From the NCBI GenBank assembly GCA_043743145.1, contig JAYTXC010000104.1, positions 1 to 30,303 of the forward strand: a stretch of 30,303 bases of DNA, written 5' to 3'. Below, piece after piece: positions 1 to 6,994 of this stretch; positions within the stretch are counted from its first letter, which is position 1; each line of letters begins with the position of its first letter. The position numbers and the translations under genes were made by a program. The notes under the pieces were generated by a model, which had not been told where the DNA came from, did not search any database, and was given only the letters and a program-made list of their open reading frames with translations. Source of the DNA: JANYGA01 sp043743145 (GTDB lineage: Bacteria > Vulcanimicrobiota > Vulcanimicrobiia > Vulcanimicrobiales > Vulcanimicrobiaceae).

Positions 1-348
1 ACTGCACGCGAGCTGCTCCGCCGGTACGGGTCGGACGCGATCCACATCGGGCCAATCAGCTTTGCTTTGGAACATCTGGCACTCGTGCTCACGCTCGAAG
101 GCGATAACGCTCGCGCCGCCCAGCTTGCCGCTCACGCCGACGCCACGTTGCGCAAACTCGGCTACGAGCGCGAATTCACCGAGAAAGCAACGCGAACGCG
201 GCTCGACGCCCTCCTCGCCGAACGCCTCCCAAGTGACCAGCGCACAGCCCTCGAGAGCCGCGGTGCCGCGATGAGCCGTGAGGAGGCCGTTGCCCTCGCG
301 CTCGCCGCACTCGATAATCCGTCGGCCGAAGAAGACGTGGCACGTTGA
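1..348 (+). CDS. Cyclase-STAND-TPR paralog, copy 0 (C-terminal end only)
   Basis: The 5' part lies outside the window; the reading frame is open from base 1 to the TGA at 346-348. The 115 visible residues match the C-terminal helical repeats of the four complete paralogs that follow, with the shared motifs TARELL, HIG, FALEHLALVL, AAQLAAHADAT and EREFTEKAT. It is therefore the last part of a fifth array member, and its cyclase and ATPase domains are presumed, not seen. The C-terminus is odd. The final residues EEDVAR are encoded by sequence that is noncoding trailer repeat after copies 2-4, so a small deletion (about 29 bp relative to copy 3) seems to have removed the native stop. The stop codon now lies inside the -35 box of the promoter that serves the next gene. 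Confidence 0.9.
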   Translation, partial: TARELLRRYGSDAIHIGPISFALEHLALVLTLEGDNARAAQLAAHADATLRKLGYEREFTEKATRTRLDALLAERLPSDQRTALESRGAAMSREEAVALALAALDNPSAEEDVAR

Positions 349-365
349 CAAAAAATGGTGAAGAG
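328..365 (+). repeat. Array trailer repeat, copy after gene 0 (partial)
   Basis: This is one of four copies of a conserved 3'-flanking module whose core reads GAAGACGT, a variable stretch, then AAAAATGGTGA. Here the 5' part (TACGGCA-TCTT) is missing, and the remainder is partly inside the coding region of copy 0. Confidence 0.7.
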
Positions 366-372
366 ATATAAA
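345..372 (+). promoter_or_regulatory. Sigma70-type promoter for copy 1
   Basis: TTGACA at 345-350 and TATAAA at 367-372 are separated by 16 bases, close to the sigma70 consensus. It sits about 95 bp upstream of the copy 1 ATG and overlaps the stop codon of copy 0. The -35 and spacer belong to the trailer repeat; after copy 3 the corresponding bases are TTGGCA and TTGAGA, a weaker version. No transcript start is known. Confidence 0.6.
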
Positions 373-412
373 ACGCAAGCGGAAGGCAGTGTGACGAGCC
401 ATCTACAGCCTC

Positions 413-465
413 GCCGATCACGAGCTTAGCCGGGGTCGCTCGGAATCGACGCCGAATCGCCTGAC
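413..465 (+). repeat. Array leader repeat before copy 1
   Basis: The roughly 50 bp immediately before the start codon contain GCTTAGCCGGGGTCGCTCG and then TCGACGCCGAATCGCCT. They are nearly identical to the sequence before copies 3 and 4, and a shortened form precedes copy 2. There is no Shine-Dalgarno-like purine tract at normal spacing, so initiation is probably SD-independent. Confidence 0.75.
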
Positions 466-3315
466 ATGACAAGCGGTGGTTCCCCCGCCCCGGCTCCGCC
501 TTACGGCGTGGCGCTTCCAACGGGAGCGGTCACGTTTCTTTTCACGGATATCGAGGGGAGCACGCAGCGCTGGGACGCGCATCGCGAGGCGATGTCGGCG
601 GGAGTGCAGCGCCACGACGCGATCGGGCGTGAGGCAATGGCCGCGCACGGTGGGTACGTCTTCAAAATGCTCGGCGATGCGTTCTGCGTTGCCTTTGCGC
701 GACCCGAGGCCGCCGTCGCCGCCGCACTCGACTTCCAGCGCGCGCTCTTAGCCGAGGATTTCACCACCGTCGGCGGACTGCGTGTTCGCGTGGCGCTCCA
801 TACCGGAACTGCGGACGAACGTGGTGGTGACTATTTTGGGCCAGCGGTCAACCGCGTTGCGCGGCTCCTTTCGATCGGCCATGGCGGACAGACGCTGCTT
901 TCGGGCGTGATGCACGATCTCGTCCTCGGTGCGCTTCCGCCGCAGGCGAGTTTACGCTACCTCGGCGAGCATCGGCTCAAGGATCTCTCGCGCCCGGAAA
1001 ATATTTATCAGCTCGTCGAGCCCGGGCTCACGTCGGAGTTTCCGATACTGCGGTCGTTAGAATCGTTTCCGAATAATCTGCCGTTGCAGATGACATCGTT
1101 TCTCGGCCGCGATCGCGAGGTTTCGGAGATTACGGAGTTGCTTGGGACGCATCGGCTCGTGACGCTCGTTGGTTCGGGCGGGATCGGCAAGACGCGCACA
1201 TCGCTGCAGGTTGCGGCGAACCTTCTCGATGGATCGGGCAACGGGGTCTGGCTCGTCGAACTCGCACCACTCGTGAGTGGCGATTACATTCCGGCGGCGA
1301 TTGCGCAAGCACTCGGACTCTCGCTGCCGCCGAGTGGCGATGCGATCGCGTACCTCATCAAGACGCTCAAGTCGTGGCATGCGCTTCTCGTTTTCGATAA
1401 CTGCGAGCATCTCATCGATGCCTCCGCGAAGTTGATCGCGACACTTCTTCGTGGTTGTCCGAAGATTGCCGTGCTCGCATCGAGCCGTCAAGGGTTAGGC
1501 GTCGCAGGGGAGGCGACGTATCGACTTCCGTCGCTCGCATTCGGTGACGCTGGGACCGACGGTCTGAGGGCGACTAACGCCGCTGCCGCACCGGCTGTCG
1601 CGCTCTTCATCGAGCGGGCGATTTCCGCTGACCATCGCTTCGCGCTGACCGACGAAAACGCGGCGATGGTCGTCGAGATCTGTCGTCGGCTCGACGGCAT
1701 TCCGCTTGCGATCGAACTCGCGGCGGCGCGGGTGAAGATCCTGAGCCCAAGGCAGCTGCACGACCGGCTCGACGAGCGCTTTCGCGTGCTCACCGGCGGG
1801 AGTCGCGATGTGCTGCCGCGTCAACAGACGCTGCGCGCGCTTATCGACTGGAGTCACGATCTGCTCGAAGATCGCGAACAAATGCTCTTTCATCGACTCG
1901 GGATCTTCGTAAACGGCTTCACGCTCGAAGCGGCGACGGCTGTCGGGACGAGCGACGATCTCGACGACCTCGACCTCTTCGACGTGCTGGCGTCGCTGGT
2001 TGATAAATCGCTCGTCCTCGCGGAACCCGCCGGCGATACGCTGCGCTATCGGATGCTCGAGTCGACACGCGAATACGCACGCGAAAAACTCGATGCCGCG
2101 GTCGAATCGTACGACAGCGTGCTTCGCCATCTCCGCCATTTTCACGACCGATTCGTCGACGAACGCGAACGCCTTAACCGTACCGGTCGTGTTGAGCCTT
2201 GCGAACGCCTCATTGCAATCGAACTCGAAGACCTCCGTGCCGCACTCGACTGGGGAATGGCGAATGGCGAAGCTCTACGCGCAAGCGAAATAATCGTTGC
2301 CGTGGGCAGTGTTTGGAACGCGGTCGCGCTTGCGGGCGAGGGATACGAACGTATCGCAAACGCGATCGAGCTGCTGGGAGACGCTGTCGCAGCGTCGTTG
2401 CGGTCGTCGCTCTTCACTTGGAAGGGCCGGTTTGCGTCCGACTTCGGACGCGTCACGGAATCCTGCGACCTCACATCGGAAGGTGTTCGGCTCGGCCGCG
2501 CTTCTGGGGATCGCACAACGCTTGCGAAGGCCCTCAATCAACAATCGATTGCATTCAGTCGCGCTGGCCGCATCGATGACGCTGCCGATGTTCTTGCGGA
2601 GTTGGAAGCATTAATTTCAAGCGAGGATCGCTGGCTGGCCCTCCTCGCATTGGAGACGAAAGCCACCTTGGTCGGACTTCGTGGTGACCACGAGAGCGCC
2701 GTTCGCCTGTTCCAAGAACTCCGCGATAAGCATCGAGCGCTCGGGAACCGTTCATTGGCCGCCATCTCTGGTCTCAATGTCGCCGAGATCGAACACGCCC
2801 TCGGCAAGACAGAGCGAGCCGTCGTCATTTTGCAAGAAATGTTGGCCGACATCCAAAGCGCGCCAACTCGCTTTGAACATGTGTACGTAAACGGCGCGTG
2901 CAATCTCGTTGGGTATCTGGCCGCGCTCGATCGACTTGCCGAGGCGCGGGCGACCGCACGTGAACTGCTCCTCAGGCATGGGTCGGATGCAATTCATATC
3001 GGGATCGTCAGCTTCGCCTTAGAACATCTGGCGCTCGTGCTCGCGTTCAAAGGTGATCACGTTCGCGCCGCCCAGCTCGCCGCACACGCAGACGCCACGG
3101 TACGCAAGCTCGGCTACGAGCGCGAATTCACCGAGAAAGCAACGCGAATACGGCTCGACATCCTCCTCGCCGAACGCCTCCCAAGCAACGATCGCGAATC
3201 TCTCACGGCCCGCGGCGCCGCAATGCGCAACGAGGAAGCCATTGCCCTCGCGCTCGCCGCACTCGAAGAGCCGCCGGACGATGGGGTCGCTCGGAATCGA
3301 CGCCGAATCGCCTAA
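466..3315 (+). CDS. Class III cyclase-STAND ATPase-TPR protein, copy 1
   Basis: A predicted cytoplasmic 949-residue signalling protein. Residues 20-200 are a class III adenylate/guanylate cyclase domain with the metal Asp in FTDIEGST (D28), the K-x-x-G-D motif (K67, D71) and D-Y-F-G-x-x-V-N-R-V-A-R (D122, N129, R133), so the catalytic set looks complete. A STAND/NB-ARC-like ATPase follows: Walker A GSGGIGKT at about 236-243, Walker B LLVFDN, and a GIPLAIEL (GLPL-type) motif near 410. The C-terminal half is helical with TPR-like repeats. No DNA-binding domain is visible. Known families of this build convert ATP to cAMP under control of the ATPase and repeat domains; the input signal is unknown. 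The C-terminal tail GVARNRRRIA is translated from the leader repeat of copy 2 through a deletion, which makes this copy about 10 residues longer than its siblings. Confidence 0.93.
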   Translation: MTSGGSPAPAPPYGVALPTGAVTFLFTDIEGSTQRWDAHREAMSAGVQRHDAIGREAMAAHGGYVFKMLGDAFCVAFARPEAAVAAALDFQRALLAEDFTTVGGLRVRVALHTGTADERGGDYFGPAVNRVARLLSIGHGGQTLLSGVMHDLVLGALPPQASLRYLGEHRLKDLSRPENIYQLVEPGLTSEFPILRSLESFPNNLPLQMTSFLGRDREVSEITELLGTHRLVTLVGSGGIGKTRTSLQVAANLLDGSGNGVWLVELAPLVSGDYIPAAIAQALGLSLPPSGDAIAYLIKTLKSWHALLVFDNCEHLIDASAKLIATLLRGCPKIAVLASSRQGLGVAGEATYRLPSLAFGDAGTDGLRATNAAAAPAVALFIERAISADHRFALTDENAAMVVEICRRLDGIPLAIELAAARVKILSPRQLHDRLDERFRVLTGGSRDVLPRQQTLRALIDWSHDLLEDREQMLFHRLGIFVNGFTLEAATAVGTSDDLDDLDLFDVLASLVDKSLVLAEPAGDTLRYRMLESTREYAREKLDAAVESYDSVLRHLRHFHDRFVDERERLNRTGRVEPCERLIAIELEDLRAALDWGMANGEALRASEIIVAVGSVWNAVALAGEGYERIANAIELLGDAVAASLRSSLFTWKGRFASDFGRVTESCDLTSEGVRLGRASGDRTTLAKALNQQSIAFSRAGRIDDAADVLAELEALISSEDRWLALLALETKATLVGLRGDHESAVRLFQELRDKHRALGNRSLAAISGLNVAEIEHALGKTERAVVILQEMLADIQSAPTRFEHVYVNGACNLVGYLAALDRLAEARATARELLLRHGSDAIHIGIVSFALEHLALVLAFKGDHVRAAQLAAHADATVRKLGYEREFTEKATRIRLDILLAERLPSNDRESLTARGAAMRNEEAIALALAALEEPPDDGVARNRRRIA

Positions 3316-3316
3316 T
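3283..3316 (+). repeat. Truncated array leader repeat before copy 2
   Basis: Only the last 34 bp of the leader (GGGGTCGCTCGGAATCGACG and following) remain. They are translated as the end of copy 1, whose TAA at 3313-3315 is one base from the ATG of copy 2. The trailer and the first part of the leader have been deleted here. Confidence 0.75.
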
Positions 3317-6136
3317 ATGGCAAGCGGTCTCCCTGCACCGGCTCCGCTCGATGGCGTGGCGCTTCCAACGGGAACGGTCACGTTTCTCTTCACGGATATC
3401 GAGGGGAGCACGGAGCGTTGGGACGGGCATGCTGAGGCAATGTCGGCGGCGGTGCAGCGGCACGACGCAATCGGTCGCGCGGCCATTGACGCGCACGGCG
3501 GCTACGTTTTCAAAACGCTTGGTGACGCATTTTGCGTCGCGTTCGCGCGACCCGAGGCCGCCGTCGCCGCCGCCCTCGATTTTCAGCATGCGCTTGCAAC
3601 CGAAGATTTCGCCGCTGTCGGCGGATTGCGCGTCCGGGCGGCCCTCCACACCGGTATAGCGGACGAACGGGGTGGTGATTATTTCGGGCCAACCGTCAAT
3701 CGTGTCGCGCGGCTGCTCTCGATCGGCCATGGAGGGCAAACGCTGCTCTGGGGCGTGATGCACGCCCTTGTTCTGGGCGCACTTCCACCGCAGATAAGTT
3801 TACGCGATCTCGGCGAGCATCGCCTCAAAGATCTCTCGCGCCCCGAATACGTGTATCAGCTCATCGCACCCGAGCTTGCCTCGGAGTTTCCGGCATTGCG
3901 GTCGCTGGAATCGATGGCAAACAATCTGCCCTTGCAGATGACCTCGTTCGTCGGCCGCGAGCGCGAAGTTGCGGAGATCGCGGAGTTGCTTGGGACACAT
4001 CGGTTCGTGACGCTCGTGGGTTCGGGCGGGATCGGCAAGACGCGCACATCGCTGCAGGTTGCGGCAAACCTTTTGGACGGGTCGGGTAACGGCGTCTGGT
4101 TTATCGAGCTTGCGCCGCTTGGGAGCGGTGATTACATTCCGGCCGCGATTGCGCAAGCGATCGGGATCTCGCTGCCGCCGGAGGGTGATGCGCTCGCGCA
4201 TCTCGTCAAGACGCTCAAGTCGTGGAAGGCGCTTCTCGTTTTCGATAACTGCGAGCATCTCATCGATGCCTCGGCAAAGTCGATCGCGGCGCTCCTTCGC
4301 GGTTGTCCGAAGGTCTCCGTGCTCGCGTCGAGCCGTCAAGGGCTTGGCGTCGCAGGAGAGGCGACGTATCGACTTCCGTCGCTTGCGGCCGGTGACGCTG
4401 AACCCGATGGTTTGAGCGCGACTGACGCCGCTGCCGCACCGGCTGTCGCGCTCTTCGTCGAGCGGGCGATTTCCGCTGACCATCGCTTCGCGCTGACCGA
4501 TGATAACGCGTCAACCGTCGTCGAGATCTGCCGTCGGCTCGACGGCATTCCGCTCGCGATCGAGCTTGCGGCCGCGCGAATCAAGATGCTGAGCCCACAG
4601 CAGTTACGTGAGCGGCTCGATGAACGCTTTCGGCTGCTTACCGGCGGGAGTCGCGATGTGCTACCGCGTCAAAAGACGCTACGCGCGCTCATCGACTGGA
4701 GTCACGACCTCCTCGACGACCGCGAACGGATGCTCTTTCGGCGGCTCGGCATCTTCGTAAACGGCTTCACGCTCGAAGCGGCGACGGCCGTCGGGACGAG
4801 CGATGATCTCGATGAACTCGATCTCTTCGACGTGCTGGCGTCGCTGGTCGATAAGTCGCTCGTCCTTGCGGAACCCGCCGGCGATACGTTGCGCTATCGG
4901 ATGCTCGAGTCGACACGCGCCTATGCCCGCGAGAAACTCGAATCCGCGGCCGAATCGCAAGAACGTGCGCTCCGCCATCTCCGCCATCTTCGAGATCGAT
5001 TCGGCGACGAACGGGAACGCTCAAACCGTACCAGCCGCGTGGAGCCTTGCGAACGCCTCATTGCAATCGAACTCGAAGACCTCCGTGCCGCACTCGATTG
5101 GGGAACGGCGAATGGCGAAGTGATACTCGCAAGTGAACTTCTCACCGCGGTGCGGCGCGATTGGTATACCGTCGCACTAGCGGGCGAGGGATACCAGCGC
5201 ATCGCAGACGCGATCGAACTGCTGGGAGACGGTACCGCAGTGTCGCTGCGGTCGGCGCTCTTCACTTTGAAAGGCACGTTGGCGTCAGACTTCGGACGCG
5301 TCACGGAATCCTACGATTTCACATCGGAAGGTGTTCGGCTCGGCCGCGCTTCGGGGGATCGCGTTACGCTGGCGTTCGCCCTCAATCAACATTCGACAGG
5401 ATTGCGTCGCGTCGGCCGCATCGATGACGCTTCCGACGCCGCCGCGGAGGCGGAAGCATTGATTTCAAGCGAGGATCGCTGGCTGGCCCTCGTCGCATTG
5501 GAGAATAAAGCCGCGTTGGTCGGGATACGCGGCGACCATGAGAGCGCCGTGCGCCTCCTCCAAGACATCCGCGACACGCATCGAGCGCTTGGAAACCGGT
5601 CAGCCGCCGTCATCTCGGGTCTCAATCTCGCCGAGTGGGAAAACGCCCTCGGCAAGACGGAGAGAGCCGCCGTCATTTTGCGAGAAACGTTGGCCGACAT
5701 GAAAAGCGCGCCAACTCGCTCTGAATCTATGCTCGTAGTCGGCGCATGCAATCTCATTGGGTATTTGGTTGCGCTCGATCGACTTTCCGAGGCGCGGGCG
5801 ACTGCCCGCGAGCTGCTCCGTCGGCACGGGTCGGACGCGACCCACATCGGGCAAATCACCTTTGCTTTGGAGCATCTGGCGCTCGTGCTCGCTCTCCAAG
5901 GCGATGATGCTCGCGCCGTGCAGATCGCCGCTCACGCGGACGCCACGTTGCGCAGCCTCGGCCTCGAGCGAGAATTCACCGAGAAGGCTACGTGGGCGCG
6001 GCTCGACGCCTTCCTCGCCGAACGCCTACCAAATGACCAGCGCGAATCCTTCACGGCACGCGGTGCGGCGATGCGCAACGAGGAAGCCGTTGCCCTCGCG
6101 CTCGCCGCACTCGAAGAGCCGCCGGGCCGCGCGTGA
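3317..6136 (+). CDS. Class III cyclase-STAND ATPase-TPR protein, copy 2
   Basis: 939 residues, starting at the ATG one base after the copy 1 stop. The frame is open for another 88 codons upstream, but those codons are a shadow of copy 1, and the MASGL start matches copies 3 and 4. Cyclase residues are D27, K66, D70, D121, N128 and R132; Walker A is at 235-242, Walker B ends at D310, and the TPR-like half covers about 560-930. In class III cyclases two protomers build the active site together, and this chain carries both sets of residues, so a homodimer could be active. With its own trailer and promoter region lost, it probably depends on the copy 1 transcript and perhaps on translational coupling. 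A local difference is TLLWGVMHAL where the siblings have TLLSGVMHDL. Confidence 0.93.
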   Translation: MASGLPAPAPLDGVALPTGTVTFLFTDIEGSTERWDGHAEAMSAAVQRHDAIGRAAIDAHGGYVFKTLGDAFCVAFARPEAAVAAALDFQHALATEDFAAVGGLRVRAALHTGIADERGGDYFGPTVNRVARLLSIGHGGQTLLWGVMHALVLGALPPQISLRDLGEHRLKDLSRPEYVYQLIAPELASEFPALRSLESMANNLPLQMTSFVGREREVAEIAELLGTHRFVTLVGSGGIGKTRTSLQVAANLLDGSGNGVWFIELAPLGSGDYIPAAIAQAIGISLPPEGDALAHLVKTLKSWKALLVFDNCEHLIDASAKSIAALLRGCPKVSVLASSRQGLGVAGEATYRLPSLAAGDAEPDGLSATDAAAAPAVALFVERAISADHRFALTDDNASTVVEICRRLDGIPLAIELAAARIKMLSPQQLRERLDERFRLLTGGSRDVLPRQKTLRALIDWSHDLLDDRERMLFRRLGIFVNGFTLEAATAVGTSDDLDELDLFDVLASLVDKSLVLAEPAGDTLRYRMLESTRAYAREKLESAAESQERALRHLRHLRDRFGDERERSNRTSRVEPCERLIAIELEDLRAALDWGTANGEVILASELLTAVRRDWYTVALAGEGYQRIADAIELLGDGTAVSLRSALFTLKGTLASDFGRVTESYDFTSEGVRLGRASGDRVTLAFALNQHSTGLRRVGRIDDASDAAAEAEALISSEDRWLALVALENKAALVGIRGDHESAVRLLQDIRDTHRALGNRSAAVISGLNLAEWENALGKTERAAVILRETLADMKSAPTRSESMLVVGACNLIGYLVALDRLSEARATARELLRRHGSDATHIGQITFALEHLALVLALQGDDARAVQIAAHADATLRSLGLEREFTEKATWARLDAFLAERLPNDQRESFTARGAAMRNEEAVALALAALEEPPGRA

Positions 6137-6139
6137 GTG

Positions 6140-6195
6140 ACTACGGCAGTCTTAGCAGAAGACGTAACAACTTTAATGAAAAATGGTGAGGACTT
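6140..6195 (+). repeat. Array trailer repeat after copy 2
   Basis: It starts four bases after the stop codon. It contains CTACGGCAGTCTT, GAAGACGT and GAAAAATGGTGAGGAC, matching the trailers after copies 3 and 4. The -35-like TTGACA seen in the copy 0 version is not preserved. Confidence 0.7.
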
Positions 6196-6233
6196 CACCA
6201 ACCGTGGCAGCATGCCGGGGCCGGGTATTTACC

Positions 6234-6290
6234 GCCGACCATATTATGCGGTGGCCAAGAATACCGCCCGGGGGAAAACCAATGGTCGGC
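6234..6290. repeat. Inverted repeat at the left side of the inserted spacer DNA
   Basis: GCCGACCAT at 6234-6242 is the exact reverse complement of ATGGTCGGC at 6282-6290, with a 39-base GC-rich interval that could pair further. It lies between the copy 2 trailer and the GIY-YIG pseudogene. It may be a structured RNA or an element end; nothing more can be said. Confidence 0.35.
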
Positions 6291-6355
6291 TAAATGCACT
6301 TCTGTGACGGTCTCGACGCAAAGCGAGGGTTCGAGTAAGAAACAAGCCAGTTCGA

Positions 6356-6706
6356 ATGAAGGTCGTTTATAAAATCACGCACCCGAACGGAAAGATCTAC
6401 GTTGGGGAAAATTTTACAGAAACACTGAACTACTTCGGAAGCGCGAACAGCAAATTTATCGAAAATGATTTCAATTCGGAATAACGTCGCATTTTCACAA
6501 ATTAAAAAGAAATTTTATGGGAGTCAGAAACCGCGTCGGATAGCGAGGTCAACCTGAAAGAAATCGAGTTGATCAGAGCCCTGCGATCGAACGAATGGCA
6601 CATCGGATACAATCGATGGCCGAGAATCTCGACTCAACTCGATGGAGAACGAGTCCTCCGCGCACTGCCACAAATAGTAGCGTCTCAAATAATACCCGCA
6701 TTATGA
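6356..6706 (+). pseudogene. GIY-YIG endonuclease pseudogene (two nonsense codons)
   Basis: An ATG-started frame gives 42 residues beginning MKVVYKITHPNGKIYVG, then YFGS, then TAA (6482-6484). The same frame continues to recognisable family sequence (KEILWESETAS, LKEIELIRALRS, GYNRWP) after a second TAA (6503-6505) and ends at TGA 6704-6706, for 116 codons overall. The opening motif and the E-x-I-R-A-L-R-S...GYN-WP ending are typical of small free-standing GIY-YIG nucleases of about 90-115 residues. Both stops could come from single changes, CAA or GAA to TAA for the first and AAA, CAA or GAA to TAA for the second. It is AT-richer than its neighbours, which fits recent transfer. It is presumably inactive; the 42-residue peptide holds only the first part of the nuclease core. 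Confidence 0.8.
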
Positions 6707-6942
6707 AAAATTTTAATTGCGAAGAAGTGCCCTTGGACGACTTTGAAATAATTTACTGACCCGATTACGGGCAAAGACACGGAGCGTAAACGTTATACCT
6801 GCGGCTGCGTCGGTAGAAGACTCGTGGGCGCTCAAATGTCCGCAATCGCCGCTTTCTTTGTCGACACTCGGTTGATCACAACCAAGAGCGTACGGTCGTA
6901 ACAACGCAAGGAAAGGGCGCTACCGCACCACCGACCGTCTAG
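6707..6942. other. Spacer with no supported gene
   Basis: This is the right part of the DNA inserted between copies 2 and 3. Short frames exist on both strands, but none shows a recognisable family, a ribosome binding site or a convincing start. From about 6903 the sequence again resembles the normal 3-4 spacer (ACGCAAG...), which marks the right boundary of the insertion. Confidence 0.5.
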
Positions 6943-6994
6943 GCGATCATCGGCTTAGCCGGGGTCGCTCGTAATCGACGCCGAATCGCCTAAT
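6943..6994 (+). repeat. Array leader repeat before copy 3
   Basis: GCTTAGCCGGGGTCGCTCG, then TCGACGCCGAATCGCCTAAT directly before the ATG, nearly the same as the leaders of copies 1 and 4. No Shine-Dalgarno tract. Confidence 0.75.

Noticed and set aside
1495..2145. Long minus-strand frames inside the cyclase array
   Set aside because: They recur at the same place in every copy because they are antisense shadows of a GC-rich, codon-biased gene. They have no domains and no independent start signals.
3053..3316. Upstream extension of copy 2 by 88 codons
   Set aside because: This stretch is a +1-frame shadow of copy 1. The ATG at 3317 gives the MASGL N-terminus shared with copies 3 and 4.
6713..6904. 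A 63-codon minus-strand frame in the inserted spacer
   Set aside because: No recognisable motif, no ribosome binding site, and it sits in decayed DNA.
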